From Fictibacillus marinisediminis (lineage in GTDB: Bacteria; Bacillota; Bacilli; Bacillales; Fictibacillaceae), in assembly GCF_023149135.1 (NCBI RefSeq), contig NZ_JAIWJX010000002.1:1798001-1862000 (forward strand): DNA of 64,000 bases. Reading direction: 5' to 3'. How positions within the stretch are numbered: the first letter of the stretch is position 1; each line of letters opens with the position of its first letter. Both the position numbers and the translations under genes were made by a program. This document shows positions 38,635 through 48,632 of this stretch, one piece after another. The notes beneath the pieces are model-generated. The model had not been told where the DNA came from. It saw only the letters and a program-made list of their open reading frames with translations, and did no database searches.

Positions 38635-39561
38635 ATGACACTTTATCTGGATGTCATTTGGTTTCTTAATTTTTGCATTGATTTTCTGCTGATTGTTTTA
38701 ACCGGAATGGTGTTAAAACGCAAAATGCAAAAATGGAGACTGGCTGCGGGTTCTTTCATCGGATCTTCGTATGTTTTGCTGCTTTTTATTCCTACGGATA
38801 TCAGCATGTATCATCCGCTCATAAAATTTGTTTTTTCCTTGATTATCATGGTTGTGTCTTTTGGTTTTCAAAAATTTTCATACTTCGCTAAAAATGTTGG
38901 GATGTTTTATTTTGTAACGTTTGTCACAGGAGGGGGGGTTTTTGCGGCACATTATTTCTTACAGACAGATTTAACGATCATGCATGGTGTATTGGCGACC
39001 AAGAGTACAGGAAAGGGTGATCTATTAAGCTGGGTGTTTGTCTGTATCGGCTTTCCGGCAGTATGGCTGTTTTCCAAAAAAAGAGTGGATGACATTAAAG
39101 TGCAGAAACTCCATTATACAGAATTGGTGGAGGTGGAAATCAGAATTGAGGATACATGCATACAAGCTGCCGGGCTGATCGACAGCGGAAACAAGCTGCA
39201 TGACCCGATCACGAAGGTGCCTGTAATGATACTTGACTTGAATATCCACGAAGAACACCTTCCACCGGAAATCATAGCGTTTTCTAAAGATATGGAGTCA
39301 TTTAACGAAAATGGTGCCTCGGGGCATTCCTGGGAATCCCGCCTGCGGATTATTCCATTTCGTGCTGTGGGGAAAGACAGTGAATTTCTCCCAGCCATCA
39401 AGCCGGATGAAGTCGTAATCACAAGCAAACAGGGGAACTTTTCATGTTCGAGAGTTCTAATCGGGTTAACTTATACAGCATTATCAAGTGAAAATGCGTT
39501 TACCTGCATTGTGCATCCAGAAGTCATGTCGAACGGTATCGAAAGCATAGCAGCCTCATAG
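38635..39561 (+). CDS. spoIIGA: Sporulation sigma-E factor processing protease SpoIIGA
   Basis: Membrane aspartic protease of 308 residues. The N-terminal half has five hydrophobic helices (to about residue 150); the C-terminal half is an aspartic protease-like domain with the catalytic Asp in GLIDSGN near 182. It sits in the asymmetric septum and removes the pro-sequence of pro-sigma-E when signalled by SpoIIR. The ATG follows AGAAAGGAGAAAACAA. It is co-transcribed with sigE, 25 bases downstream. Confidence 0.95.
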   Translation: MTLYLDVIWFLNFCIDFLLIVLTGMVLKRKMQKWRLAAGSFIGSSYVLLLFIPTDISMYHPLIKFVFSLIIMVVSFGFQKFSYFAKNVGMFYFVTFVTGGGVFAAHYFLQTDLTIMHGVLATKSTGKGDLLSWVFVCIGFPAVWLFSKKRVDDIKVQKLHYTELVEVEIRIEDTCIQAAGLIDSGNKLHDPITKVPVMILDLNIHEEHLPPEIIAFSKDMESFNENGASGHSWESRLRIIPFRAVGKDSEFLPAIKPDEVVITSKQGNFSCSRVLIGLTYTALSSENAFTCIVHPEVMSNGIESIAAS

Positions 39562-39586
39562 AATAAGGAGAGGGGAGAATGACAAA

Positions 39587-40306
39587 GTGAGAAAGCTTCG
39601 TCTGAAACTGACACTTCTTTGGTACAAACTGTTAATTAAGCTTGGGATCAAAACGGAGGAAATCCATTATATAGGCGGCCATGAGGCGCTTCCGCCGCCG
39701 CTGAGCAAGGAGGAAGAAGCTGTACTCCTTGAAAAGCTGCCATCCGGCGATAAGGCTGCTAAATCATTGCTCATCGAAAGGAATTTAAGGCTGGTCGTCT
39801 ACATTGCAAGAAAATTTGAGAATACCGGGATCAATATAGAGGATTTAATCAGTATTGGAACGATCGGACTGATCAAAGCGGTAAACACCTTCAATCCTGA
39901 AAAGAAAATAAAACTGGCTACATATGCATCCCGATGCATTGAAAATGAAATCCTCATGTATTTGCGCAGAAATAACAAAACACGATCAGAAGTTTCTTTT
40001 GATGAACCGCTGAATGTTGACTGGGATGGAAATGAACTCTTATTATCAGATGTCCTCGGGACCGAAGAGGATATTATTACACGCCGATTAGAGGCGAATG
40101 TCGATCGGAAATTGCTTTTGAAGGCTTTATTTACTTTAAATGACAGGGAGAAACAGATCATGGAGCTTAGATTCGGACTATCTGGAGGGGAAGAAAAGAC
40201 CCAGAAAGATGTGGCTGATATGCTCGGGATATCTCAGTCCTATATCTCAAGATTGGAGAAGAGAATTATTAAACGGCTGCAAAAGGAATTTAATAAAATG
40301 GTCTGA
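39587..40306 (+). CDS. sigE: RNA polymerase sigma-E factor precursor
   Basis: Sigma-70 family factor of 239 residues that directs mother-cell transcription early in sporulation. Residues 1 to about 29 form the basic/amphipathic pro-sequence ([20 protein letters not shown]) cleaved by SpoIIGA. Region 2 ([30 protein letters not shown]) and region 4 ([25 protein letters not shown]) are intact. The GTG start at 39587 is preceded by GGAGAGGGGAG; the ATG at 39579 stops after three codons. Confidence 0.96.
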   Translation: MRKLRLKLTLLWYKLLIKLGIKTEEIHYIGGHEALPPPLSKEEEAVLLEKLPSGDKAAKSLLIERNLRLVVYIARKFENTGINIEDLISIGTIGLIKAVNTFNPEKKIKLATYASRCIENEILMYLRRNNKTRSEVSFDEPLNVDWDGNELLLSDVLGTEEDIITRRLEANVDRKLLLKALFTLNDREKQIMELRFGLSGGEEKTQKDVADMLGISQSYISRLEKRIIKRLQKEFNKMV

Positions 40307-40309
40307 TTG

Positions 40310-40330
40310 GAGGCAGCAGCCTCTTTTTTA
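40310..40330 (+). terminator. Terminator after sigE
   Basis: A 5-bp GC-rich stem GAGGC / GCCTC with loop AGCA is followed by TTTTTTA. It separates sigE from the forespore gene sigG. Confidence 0.7.
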
Positions 40331-40414
40331 TTTTGAAAATAATTTCCAGTCAATTAAGCTATACTGCCGCATGATTTCCGGCATCCGGCTTCACTTCCTG
40401 AAGATAGAGCTACT

Positions 40415-40443
40415 GCATAAAAATTCCTGCCAGGGAAATACTG
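40415..40443 (+). promoter_or_regulatory. Sigma-F promoter of sigG
   Basis: GCATA (40415-40419) matches GYWTA and GGAAATACTG (40434-40443) matches GGNRANAHTR at every position, with a 14-base spacer. The predicted start lies near 40450, 30 bases before the sigG start codon. Confidence 0.82.
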
Positions 40444-40479
40444 ACTTTGACAAAAAACTCCCGGTAGGAGGGAAATCCA

Positions 40480-41262
40480 TTGACCCGAAACAAAGTAGAG
40501 ATCTGCGGAGTAGACACGTCTAAGCTTCCAGTATTAAAAAATCCCGAAATGCGTGAATTGTTCACAAAGATGCAGAACGGGGATCCTACTGCACGCGAAA
40601 CGTTAGTAAACGGCAACCTGCGCTTAGTTCTCAGCGTTATCCAGAGATTTAACAACCGCGGGGAGTTTGTTGATGATTTATTTCAGGTCGGCTGTATTGG
40701 CCTAATGAAATCCATCGATAATTTTGACCTTGGTCAAAATGTAAAATTTTCCACGTATGCAGTGCCTATGATTATTGGAGAGATCAGAAGATATTTGCGG
40801 GACAACAACCCCATCCGGGTATCCCGTTCTCTGCGGGATATCGCTTACAAAGCGCTGCAGGTCAGAGACCAGCTTATGAATAAGCTTTCAAGGGAACCAA
40901 CGGCACAGCAGATCGCTGAAGTGCTGGAGGTTCCTAAAGAAGAAGTGGTATTTGCACTGGATGCCATACAGGATCCCGTTTCTCTTTTTGAACCTATTTA
41001 TAATGACGGCGGCGATCCGATCTACGTAATGGATCAGATAAGTGATGATAAGGCTAAAGATTTTCAGTGGATTGAAGAAATTGCCCTGAAAGAAGCAATG
41101 AGGCGCCTAAATGAAAGAGAAAAAATGATTCTGACGATGAGATTTTTTCAAGGCAAAACGCAGATGGAGGTCGCCGATGAGATTGGAATCTCACAAGCCC
41201 AGGTCTCGCGTCTGGAAAAAGCGGCCATCTCACAGATGAACAAAAATATACAGAGCAGCTAA
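40480..41262 (+). CDS. sigG: RNA polymerase sigma-G factor
   Basis: Forespore late sigma factor of 260 residues. It starts MTRNKVEICGVDTSKLPVLKN as sigma-G does, region 2 is LVLSVIQRFNNRGEFVDDLFQVGCIGLMKSIDNFD, and region 4 is KTQMEVADEIGISQAQVSRLEKAAI. It begins at a TTG directly after TAGGAGGGAAATCCA. Initial transcription would come from the sigma-F promoter at 40415-40443. Confidence 0.96.
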   Translation: MTRNKVEICGVDTSKLPVLKNPEMRELFTKMQNGDPTARETLVNGNLRLVLSVIQRFNNRGEFVDDLFQVGCIGLMKSIDNFDLGQNVKFSTYAVPMIIGEIRRYLRDNNPIRVSRSLRDIAYKALQVRDQLMNKLSREPTAQQIAEVLEVPKEEVVFALDAIQDPVSLFEPIYNDGGDPIYVMDQISDDKAKDFQWIEEIALKEAMRRLNEREKMILTMRFFQGKTQMEVADEIGISQAQVSRLEKAAISQMNKNIQSS

Positions 41263-41267
41263 AAAGA

Positions 41268-41293
41268 CAACCCGCTGATAAAGCGGGTTGTTT
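41268..41293 (+). terminator. Terminator after sigG
   Basis: A 9-bp stem CAACCCGCT / AGCGGGTTG with a 5-base loop; the T tract is short (TTT). Confidence 0.7.
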
Positions 41294-41351
41294 GCTGTAC
41301 ATGATTTTACAAGCCCGGTCATATAGTTAGTAAAAGAAGGGCGGGGATAAG

Positions 41352-41639
41352 ATGATGAAGATTTCTGACTTTCAGGTCAAGGACGTAGTAAATGTTGCGA
41401 ACGGCAAAAAACTTGGACATATCGCTGATCTGGAAATTAATTTAAGCACGGGAAAGATAGAATCACTGATCATACCGGGACCAGGAAAAATGCTCGGCTT
41501 TTTTGCAAGAGAAAGTGATATTGTCATTCCATGGAGAAATATCGTAAAGATCGGGACAGATGTCATTCTTGTCCGCTATATGGACGCTCAGGATTCAGGA
41601 GAATATATTAAAGAACCTTTTGATCAGTTGAAAAAGTAA
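41352..41639 (+). CDS. ylmC: PRC-barrel protein YlmC/YmxH family
   Basis: Protein of 95 residues with a PRC-barrel-type core (KISDFQVKDVVNVANGKKLGHIADLEINLSTGKIESLIIPG). The family is found in spore formers, and its function is unknown. The ATG is at 41352, with a second ATG immediately following, behind AAGGGCGGGGATAAG. B. subtilis has ylmA between sigG and ylmC; it is missing here. Confidence 0.88.
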   Translation: MMKISDFQVKDVVNVANGKKLGHIADLEINLSTGKIESLIIPGPGKMLGFFARESDIVIPWRNIVKIGTDVILVRYMDAQDSGEYIKEPFDQLKK

Positions 41640-41743
41640 ATAGCATTATACGCTCAAGACTCATCTGTGATAAAATAAATAGCATAATAACCCAATATCC
41701 GTCTTAATTTGATAATACTTTTCACAGAAGGAAGTGTGCGGTT

Positions 41744-42613
41744 TTGAGAGCTGAACCATTTGTACAACAAGGCAGCATGTTTAAACTGGCTGACTGGATG
41801 AACCAGCATGCCGGATTAACAGCAGGCATCACGTCACGGCGTAATGGGTTTAGCAAGCATCCATATGAATCTTTGAATTTAGGATTCCATGTCGGAGACA
41901 ACCCGGAGGATGTTCTAAAAAACCGGCATAGCGCAAGTGTTGCCATTGGAGCTGCTTTAGACCACTGGGTCGGAACTGAGCAGGTGCATCAGGCAGTCAT
42001 AAAAAAAGTAACGCATGAGGATGCTGGAAAGGGCGCAAAAGATCTGGCAAGCGCGATTAAAGGCACCGATGGAATATATACAGCAGAAGAAGACCTACTA
42101 CTTACCTCACTTTACGCTGACTGTGTGCCTCTTTTCTTTTTGAGTCCCCAAAGCAAACTTGTCGGGCTTGCCCATGCAGGCTGGAAAGGTACAGTCGGCA
42201 AAATCGGAGCAAACATGGTGGATGAATGGGTGAAGGCTGAAGGTATCAGGCCCGATGACATCATTGCAGCAATCGGCCCATCGATCGGAAGCTGCTGCTA
42301 TGAGGTAGATGAATTTGTTATCATGCAAGTCAACAAGGCGCTTCCGGCTGATACAGCAAATTTTCCATACCGTCAAATAGACGAGAAGCATTATTTGCTG
42401 GATTTGCGGGAAGTAAATAAGAGGATTCTGATTCAGGCAGGCATGAAAGAGGAAAATATTGTTGAAACTTCTTATTGCACCAGCTGCAATAATGAGCAAT
42501 TTTTTTCTCATCGCAAGGAACTTGGGAAAACCGGCAGGATCATGAGCTATATCGGGCGTTTGAAAGGAGCAGAACGTGAATATCCAGCAAAATCTTTCAG
42601 TCATCCAAAGTAA
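41744..42613 (+). CDS. ylmD: Purine nucleoside phosphorylase / laccase-domain protein YlmD (PgeF family)
   Basis: Protein of 289 residues of the YfiH/PgeF family, with the metal-binding core TSLYADCVPLFFLSPQSKLVGLAHAGWKGT (Cys/His motif) and CTSCNNEQFFSHRKELGKTGRIMS near the C terminus. E. coli and other members have been described as purine nucleoside phosphorylases/adenosine deaminases or as peptidoglycan-editing factors, so the physiological role is unsettled. It appears to start at TTG 41744 after AGAAGGAAGTG; a later ATG is possible. The 3' end overlaps ylmE by 38 bases. Confidence 0.88.
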   Translation: MRAEPFVQQGSMFKLADWMNQHAGLTAGITSRRNGFSKHPYESLNLGFHVGDNPEDVLKNRHSASVAIGAALDHWVGTEQVHQAVIKKVTHEDAGKGAKDLASAIKGTDGIYTAEEDLLLTSLYADCVPLFFLSPQSKLVGLAHAGWKGTVGKIGANMVDEWVKAEGIRPDDIIAAIGPSIGSCCYEVDEFVIMQVNKALPADTANFPYRQIDEKHYLLDLREVNKRILIQAGMKEENIVETSYCTSCNNEQFFSHRKELGKTGRIMSYIGRLKGAEREYPAKSFSHPK

Positions 42614-43253
42614 TATATCTGAAGCTTGCAAGAAAAAAAACAGAAAGCCAGAGGACGTTAAAATTATTGCCGTGACGAAATATGTGAGTACAGAAACGGC
42701 TGAGGATGCAGTGAAATCTGGCGTTGAGCACATCGGTGAAAACCGTCCGGAAGGCCTCAAGGAAAAGTATGAGGTTCTTGGTGATGATGTGACGTGGCAT
42801 TTTATTGGTTCTCTTCAGTCCAGAAAAGTTAAGGAAATTCTCCCTTACGTTGACTATATTCATTCATTGGACAGGCTTTCGCTTGCTAAGGAGATCGATA
42901 AGAGGGCAGACCGTGTCATCAATTGTTTTGTTCAAGTCAATGTCTCTGGAGAAGAAACAAAACATGGGATGCTGGCTGAAAAAACTCTATCATTTGTCGA
43001 TAATATGAAAGAGTTTCCAAACATCCGGATCGTAGGGCTGATGACCATGGCTCCTCATTCAGAAGATGAGGAAACCCTTCGTTCTGTTTTTTCAACACTT
43101 AAACAGCTGCAAAATGACATACAGTCGAAGCATTACGAATTTGCGCCATGCACTGAGCTATCCATGGGAATGTCTAATGATTATGAAATAGCTGTCCAGG
43201 AAGGAGCAACGTTCGTCAGAATTGGGACCAGCCTGGTCGGCAAAGAATTTTAG
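42576..43253 (+). CDS. ylmE: Pyridoxal phosphate homeostasis protein YlmE (YggS family)
   Basis: Protein of 225 residues with the single-domain alanine-racemase-like barrel. The PLP-binding Lys is in VKIIAVTKYVS (about residue 36), followed by HIGENRPEGLKEKYE, HFIGSLQSRKVKEI and the phosphate-binding ELSMGMSNDYEIAVQEGATFVRIGTSLVG. It is thought to buffer PLP rather than catalyse a reaction. GTG 42576 follows AAAGGAGCAGAAC, inside the end of ylmD. It is in the usual ylmE-sepF-ylmG-ylmH order. Confidence 0.93.
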   Translation: MNIQQNLSVIQSNISEACKKKNRKPEDVKIIAVTKYVSTETAEDAVKSGVEHIGENRPEGLKEKYEVLGDDVTWHFIGSLQSRKVKEILPYVDYIHSLDRLSLAKEIDKRADRVINCFVQVNVSGEETKHGMLAEKTLSFVDNMKEFPNIRIVGLMTMAPHSEDEETLRSVFSTLKQLQNDIQSKHYEFAPCTELSMGMSNDYEIAVQEGATFVRIGTSLVGKEF

Positions 43254-43265
43254 GAGGTGCCAATC

Positions 43266-43694
43266 ATGAGCATAAAGAACAAATTCAAGCGCTTTTTTGA
43301 CCTTGAAGAAGATGAATATGTATATGAAGAGGTAGTTGAAGAAGAGGGTGCGGAGGCGGTGGAGAGTGAATATCCTCCTGCTCAAACAAAGAAAAACAAG
43401 CAGAACGTCGTCAGCCTGCAAAGTATTCATCAGCAATCCAAGGTGGTCCTTGTTGAACCGAGAGTATACGCGGAAGCACAGGACATTGCCGATCAGTTGA
43501 AAAACAGGCGTGCGGTTGTCATGAACCTGCAGCGCATACCACATGATCAAGCCAAACGGATCGTCGACTTTTTAAGCGGAACCGTTTATGCGATCGGGGG
43601 AGATATACAAAAATTAGGTCCTAACACATTTTTGTGCACACCGGAAAACGTAGATATTTCCGGATCGATATCGGAAATGCTGGAAGGCGAATAA
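43266..43694 (+). CDS. sepF: Cell division protein SepF
   Basis: Protein of 142 residues. The N-terminal amphipathic helix [15 protein letters not shown] binds membrane, an acidic linker follows, and the C-terminal SepF domain ([32 protein letters not shown]…[17 protein letters not shown]) forms rings that organise FtsZ filaments. I chose ATG 43266, 7 bases after AGGAGGTG; three upstream codons overlap this ribosome site. It directly follows ylmE. Confidence 0.95.
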   Translation: MSIKNKFKRFFDLEEDEYVYEEVVEEEGAEAVESEYPPAQTKKNKQNVVSLQSIHQQSKVVLVEPRVYAEAQDIADQLKNRRAVVMNLQRIPHDQAKRIVDFLSGTVYAIGGDIQKLGPNTFLCTPENVDISGSISEMLEGE

Positions 43695-43714
43695 TACGAG
43701 GACGGTGGCTTTCT

Positions 43715-43993
43715 TTGGTATATCAGATTGGGAACTTTGTTAGCGAACTTTTCACTATCTATCGATATATTGTCATAGCGTACATATTAATGTCATGGTT
43801 CCCGAATGCAAGGGAATCTTCCATCGGCCAATTTATTGCCAGAATCGTGGAGCCATACTTGGCGCCGTTCAGGAGAATCATTCCGCCGCTTGGCATGATT
43901 GATATTTCTCCGATCGTCGCATTATTTGCATTATCATTTGCACAAGCTGGTGTGAGAATGGTCATTTACTGGATTGGCCAATACCTGGCCTAG
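43715..43993 (+). CDS. ylmG: YggT family membrane protein YlmG
   Basis: Protein of 92 residues with two transmembrane segments (about 9-30 and 65-90) and the family sequence YILMSWFPNARESSIGQFIARIVEPYLAPFRRIIPPLGMIDISPIVA. The family acts in membrane or division-related functions in bacteria and plastids, but its mechanism is unclear. A TTG start at 43715 with GACGGTGG upstream fits the family N terminus best. Confidence 0.88.
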   Translation: MVYQIGNFVSELFTIYRYIVIAYILMSWFPNARESSIGQFIARIVEPYLAPFRRIIPPLGMIDISPIVALFALSFAQAGVRMVIYWIGQYLA

Positions 43994-44009
43994 AGGCAGA
44001 GGAGCATAG

Positions 44010-44783
44010 ATGAACCTATATCAGCATTTTCGCAAAGAAGAATACCCCTTTATTGATCAAGTGCTGCAGTGGAAGGCTGAAGCAGAGGAACGGTATTCTG
44101 TTAAACTCACCGATTTTCTTGATCCAAGAGAGCAGGATATCGCTGAAAGCATGATTGGAAAAGGCTCGGAGGCTTCCCTGGCGTTCTGGGGAGGCTCTTC
44201 TTTTTCTGAGAGAAAGAGAGCATTAATCTATCCTTCTTATTTTGTGCCCGAGAAAAAGGATTTTGAAGTATCTGTATTGGAAATCCACTATCCAGCAAAG
44301 TTTGTAACGATGGAGCATCGAGATGTTCTCGGCTCTTTGATGAACCTTGGAATGAAGAGAGGAAAGTTTGGCGATATCCTCCAAAACCAGGACAGGATGC
44401 AGATCGTTGTTGCAGGCGATGTGAGTGACTACGTCCGTTTGAACTTGGAGCGAATCGGAAAAGCGAGTGTTAAGCTGAAAGAAGTGGCTGAAAATGATCT
44501 TATTGAATCGGACGAGATTTATGAAATGAAAGAAGGAACAGTTTCTTCATTGCGGCTTGACGTCGTTCTCTCTGAGATCTATGGGCTTTCCCGGTCAAAA
44601 GTCAGCCCGCTCATTCAAGGGTCGAAAGCAAAGGTCAATTGGCGGGTTACTGAAGAAGTGTCTTTTCAAGTAGAACCTGGTGATTATTTATCTTTAAGAG
44701 GATACGGCAGGAGCAAACTGATCGCTGTGGAAGGTAAGACAAAGAAAGACAGATGGCGGGTAAGGTACGGAGTTTTACAATAA
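44010..44783 (+). CDS. ylmH: S4-domain RNA-binding protein YlmH
   Basis: Protein of 257 residues with a C-terminal S4 RNA-binding domain (SLRLDVVLSEIYGLSRSKVSPLIQGSKAKVNWRV, about 180-215). In B. subtilis YlmH has been linked to rescue of stalled ribosomes and binds peptidyl-tRNA-bearing 50S subunits, acting beside RqcH; the end of rqcH is at the other end of this window. The ATG follows GAGGCAGAGGAGCATAG. Confidence 0.92.
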   Translation: MNLYQHFRKEEYPFIDQVLQWKAEAEERYSVKLTDFLDPREQDIAESMIGKGSEASLAFWGGSSFSERKRALIYPSYFVPEKKDFEVSVLEIHYPAKFVTMEHRDVLGSLMNLGMKRGKFGDILQNQDRMQIVVAGDVSDYVRLNLERIGKASVKLKEVAENDLIESDEIYEMKEGTVSSLRLDVVLSEIYGLSRSKVSPLIQGSKAKVNWRVTEEVSFQVEPGDYLSLRGYGRSKLIAVEGKTKKDRWRVRYGVLQ

Positions 44784-44865
44784 ATTATACAGTTTAGAAG
44801 GATTGGCATTACAATTGTCGAAACTAGGTAATTAATAGAAAGCATCATTAGCGGAGGTGGCGGAA

Positions 44866-45363
44866 ATGCCTTTAACACCATTGGATATTCATAATAAAGA
44901 GTTTACCCGGGGATTTCGGGGTTATAATGAAGATGAGGTCAACGATTTTCTTGATCAAGTAATTAAAGATTATGAATCAGTGATCCGCGAAAGAAGAGAA
45001 TTGGAAGAAACCGTAGAAAAGCTTGAAGAGAAGCTTTCCTATTTTAAAAACATTGAAGAAACATTGAACAAATCTATTCTTGTTGCTCAGGAAACAGGCG
45101 AGGAAGTTAAACGGAGCGCAACAAAAGAAGCAAGGCTGATCGTAAAGGAAGCGGAAAAGAACGCTGACCGAATTATCAATGAATCTCTGGCTAAATCCCG
45201 AAAAATCGCGATGGAGATCGAAGAATTGAAAAAGCAGTCTTCTGTTTATCGCACCCGTTTCCGCATGCTCATCGAAGCTCAGCTGGAAATGCTGAAGAAT
45301 GAGGATTGGGATGCTCTTCAGCCTGCAGAACGTGGTGAAGAATATGAACTGGAGATGAAATAG
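44866..45363 (+). CDS. divIVA: Cell division initiation protein DivIVA
   Basis: Protein of 165 residues. The N-terminal domain MPLTPLDIHNKEFTRGFRGYNEDEVNDFLDQVIKDYE carries the exposed Phe/Arg tip for binding negatively curved membrane, and the rest is coiled coil. It recruits MinJ/MinCD at poles and the chromosome-anchoring protein RacA during sporulation. The ATG at 44866 follows GCGGAGGTGG; three codons upstream overlap that site. ileS follows behind its own promoter and T-box. Confidence 0.95.
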   Translation: MPLTPLDIHNKEFTRGFRGYNEDEVNDFLDQVIKDYESVIRERRELEETVEKLEEKLSYFKNIEETLNKSILVAQETGEEVKRSATKEARLIVKEAEKNADRIINESLAKSRKIAMEIEELKKQSSVYRTRFRMLIEAQLEMLKNEDWDALQPAERGEEYELEMK

Positions 45364-45368
45364 AACGC

Positions 45369-45397
45369 TTGACGTTTTTTCGTCATAAGCATATAAT
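45369..45397 (+). promoter_or_regulatory. Sigma-A promoter of ileS
   Basis: TTGACG (45369-45374), 17-base spacer, TATAAT (45392-45397). The start near 45404 gives a leader of about 315 nt that contains the T-box. Confidence 0.9.
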
Positions 45398-45424
45398 TCT
45401 TTAAAGATTATTATATTTTGGCAA

Positions 45425-45665
45425 CGATGAAAGGGAAAGTATGTAGAGCATCCATTTTTCAATTGAGCGAGCCGGTGATGGTGAAAGACCGGTAAATGGA
45501 CTGTACAGAAGATCACCCCGGAGTTTCCAGGCTGAACCTACACTAAGTAAGCCTGGCGTTCTTTCACGATACGATTGCAAAGCGGGTTTCTTTCATTTTG
45601 AAACCTATTAGGGTGGTACCGCGGGTGGCCTTCTCGTCCCTTCACAGTGACGAGAAGGCCTTTTT
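45425..45665 (+). promoter_or_regulatory. T-box leader of ileS (isoleucine specifier)
   Basis: The 357-base divIVA-ileS gap holds this tRNA-sensing leader. The specifier codon ATC (Ile) is at 45512-45514 in the GAAGATCACC context of stem I, the T-box GGGTGGTACCGCG at 45611-45623, and a 12-bp terminator stem (45627-45638 with 45649-45660) followed by TTTTT. Uncharged tRNA(Ile) would pair with the specifier and the T-box bulge and favour the antiterminator, raising ileS expression. Confidence 0.93.
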
Positions 45666-45719
45666 GTATGCATGTGAGCAGTTGGAAATGATTTTTTCTA
45701 TAGATGTAGGAGGAACAAT

Positions 45720-48485
45720 ATGAATTACAAAGACACGTTATTAATGCCTAAAACAGAATTTCCGATGCGGGGCAATCTTCCTCAGCGTGAACCGGAAGTT
45801 CAAGCCAAATGGGAAGATCTGAATATTTACAAAAAAGTGCAGGAACATACGAAAGGGCGACCTTCCTTCATTCTTCATGACGGGCCTCCTTATGCCAATG
45901 GAGATATCCATGTAGGGCATGCTGAGAATAAGATCTTAAAAGATATGATCGTCCGTTATAAATCCATGACAGGCTATCATGCACCATACGTTCCTGGCTG
46001 GGATACACATGGCCTTCCAATTGAAACCGCCTTAACCAAGAGCGGAAAAGTAAAAAGAAAAGAGATGTCGGTTGCAGAATTCCGTAAACGGTGTGAAGAA
46101 TATGCTCTGACACAAGTAGATCGCCAGCGGAATCAGTTTAAACGACTGGGAGTACGCGGAGATTGGGAGAATCCGTACATCACCCTGAACAAAGCGTATG
46201 AAGCCCGTCAGATCGAAGTATTTGGCGAAATGGTGAAAAGAGGATTCATCTACAAAGGATTGAAGCCTGTTTATTGGTCTCCATCATCTGAATCTGCATT
46301 GGCAGAAGCAGAGATCGAATATTATGACAAACGTTCAGCATCTATCTACGTTGCGTTTCCGGTGAAAGACGGAAAAGGCGTACTTGATCAAGACGTAAGC
46401 ATCGCCATCTGGACGACGACACCATGGACCATTCCGGCAAACCTCGGTATTTCCGTTCATCCTGATCTTGACTATGTCGTTGTTGAAGCAGAGGGAAGAA
46501 AGCTTCTAGTGGCACAGGCGCTAGTCGAGCAGCTGGAAAAAGAATTAGAATGGACGAATGTGACAGTTTCTAAAACCGTAAAAGGTAAAGATCTTGAACA
46601 TGTTGTTGCACAGCATCCTCTCTATGACCGTGGATCCCTCGTCATGCTCGGTGACCATGTCACGACTGACGCAGGTACTGGGTGTGTCCATACTGCACCC
46701 GGACACGGGGAAGATGACTTCCTTGTCGGTAAAAAATACGGACTAGAAGTGCTCTGCCCAGTCGATGACCGTGGTGTAATGACAAGTGAAGCACATGGAT
46801 TTGAAGGCATGTTTTATGATGAAGCCAACAAGCCGATCACACAGAAGCTGGAGGAGGCTGGCGCACTCTTAAAGCTATCCTTCATCACCCACTCCTACCC
46901 GCATGACTGGAGAACGAAAAAACCGGTAATCTTCAGGGCTACTGCTCAATGGTTCGCTTCTATTAAAGGAATGCGTAAAGAGATGCTGGACGCTATCAAA
47001 GAAGTGGACTGGATTCCTAACTGGGGCGAAACAAGACTGTTTAACATGATCAAAGACCGTGAAGACTGGTGTATTTCAAGACAGCGTGCATGGGGAGTTC
47101 CTATTCCGGTGTTCTATGCAGAAAACGGTGAACCGATCATGACGGAAGAAACAATCGCGCATGTTGTAAAACTGTTCCGTGAACATGGATCGAATATTTG
47201 GTTCGAACGAGATGCAAAAGAACTGCTTCCTGAAGGATTCACGTCTGAACACAGCCCGAACGGCAGGTTCTCTAAAGAAACAGACATCATGGACGTATGG
47301 TTTGATTCTGGATCTTCTCACTGGAGTGTTCTTGAAGAACGCGAAGATCTAAGCCGTCCGGCTGATCTCTATCTGGAAGGTTCTGACCAGTACCGCGGAT
47401 GGTTTAACTCATCTCTTTCCACATCAGTAGCGATCACAGGCAAGGCACCGTACAAATCGGTTCTTAGCCATGGTTTTGTTCTTGATGGTGAAGGAAGAAA
47501 AATGAGTAAGTCCATCGGGAATGTAATGGATCCAATCAAAGTCATGAACCAGCTTGGCGCAGACATTATCCGTCTATGGGTATCTTCTGTGGACTATCAG
47601 GCAGATGTCAGAGTGTCCGACGATATCTTGAAACAAGTAGCTGAAGTTTACCGAAAAATCCGTAATACACTGCGTTTCTTGCTTGGAAACCTTAACGGGT
47701 TTGATCCTAAAGTAAACGGTGTTCCTTTTGAAGAACTTGGCAAGATTGATCAATACATGCTCGTTAAACTCAATAAACTGATCGACAAAGTGAAGAAATC
47801 GTATGATGAGTACCAGTTCCTGGCTGTCTATAACGCAATCCATAATTTCTGTACCATCGATCTGTCATCGTTCTACCTTGATATTGCCAAGGATACTCTT
47901 TACATTCAGGCAGAAGACGATATTAAACGCAGAAGCATCCAGACTGTACTTTATGAAGCACTTATGGCGATCACAAAATTGACAGCTCCAATTCTAGCCC
48001 ACACGGCAGACGAAGTTTGGAACTACATTCCTGGTGTTACAGAGGAAAGTGTTCAATTAACAACCATGCCGGACTCTGTCACTTATCCTGGCGAAGACCA
48101 ATTGATGAAAGATTGGGATCTGTTTATGGATCTTCGTGATGAAGTATTAAAAGCTCTTGAGGAAGCAAGAAATGCTAAAGTGATCGGGAAGTCGCTTACA
48201 GCGTCTATTACCCTGTATCCTGCAGAAAATGTGAAGAGCTGGCTTGAAAATGTAGAGGACCTTAATAAACTGTTTATTGTTTCAGAGGCAGTGATTGGCG
48301 GTTCTAGAGATGATGCTCCTGAAGGGGCAGTAAAGTATGATCACTTGGCGGTTTCTGTTAAGCCTGCTGAAGGCGAAACGTGTGAACGCTGCTGGGTTGT
48401 AACACCAGAAGTTGGTTCTGATGAAAAACATCCTACACTTTGTTCATCGTGTGCAGAGATCGTAACTCAAAATTATGAAAACTAA
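45720..48485 (+). CDS. ileS: Isoleucyl-tRNA synthetase
   Basis: Class I aminoacyl-tRNA synthetase of 921 residues. The HIGH motif is HVGH at residues 64-67, KMSKS is at 594-598, the editing domain (CP1) lies between about 200 and 400 with [11 protein letters not shown], and a C-terminal zinc site is formed by CERC and CSSC. This is the bacterial type usually sensitive to mupirocin rather than the eukaryote-like type. The ATG follows TAGGAGGAACAAT. Expression is controlled by the upstream T-box. Confidence 0.97.
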   Translation: MNYKDTLLMPKTEFPMRGNLPQREPEVQAKWEDLNIYKKVQEHTKGRPSFILHDGPPYANGDIHVGHAENKILKDMIVRYKSMTGYHAPYVPGWDTHGLPIETALTKSGKVKRKEMSVAEFRKRCEEYALTQVDRQRNQFKRLGVRGDWENPYITLNKAYEARQIEVFGEMVKRGFIYKGLKPVYWSPSSESALAEAEIEYYDKRSASIYVAFPVKDGKGVLDQDVSIAIWTTTPWTIPANLGISVHPDLDYVVVEAEGRKLLVAQALVEQLEKELEWTNVTVSKTVKGKDLEHVVAQHPLYDRGSLVMLGDHVTTDAGTGCVHTAPGHGEDDFLVGKKYGLEVLCPVDDRGVMTSEAHGFEGMFYDEANKPITQKLEEAGALLKLSFITHSYPHDWRTKKPVIFRATAQWFASIKGMRKEMLDAIKEVDWIPNWGETRLFNMIKDREDWCISRQRAWGVPIPVFYAENGEPIMTEETIAHVVKLFREHGSNIWFERDAKELLPEGFTSEHSPNGRFSKETDIMDVWFDSGSSHWSVLEEREDLSRPADLYLEGSDQYRGWFNSSLSTSVAITGKAPYKSVLSHGFVLDGEGRKMSKSIGNVMDPIKVMNQLGADIIRLWVSSVDYQADVRVSDDILKQVAEVYRKIRNTLRFLLGNLNGFDPKVNGVPFEELGKIDQYMLVKLNKLIDKVKKSYDEYQFLAVYNAIHNFCTIDLSSFYLDIAKDTLYIQAEDDIKRRSIQTVLYEALMAITKLTAPILAHTADEVWNYIPGVTEESVQLTTMPDSVTYPGEDQLMKDWDLFMDLRDEVLKALEEARNAKVIGKSLTASITLYPAENVKSWLENVEDLNKLFIVSEAVIGGSRDDAPEGAVKYDHLAVSVKPAEGETCERCWVVTPEVGSDEKHPTLCSSCAEIVTQNYEN

Positions 48486-48501
48486 ATAGGGAATAAAGAA
48501 T

Positions 48502-48556
48502 AGCTGTCTTTCTGATGACGCAATCATTGCGGTTTGAGGAGGACGGCTTTTTTTTA
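48502..48556 (+). terminator. Terminator after ileS
   Basis: An 11-bp stem with several G.U pairs (48502-48512 with 48538-48548) is followed by eight T. Confidence 0.75.
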
Positions 48557-48632
48557 GGCTATTTTCTGCTTTTTGAATGGACATTCACCTAACCACTTGC
48601 TTTGAAATAATGTAAAAGCAAGGAGGCTGTAT

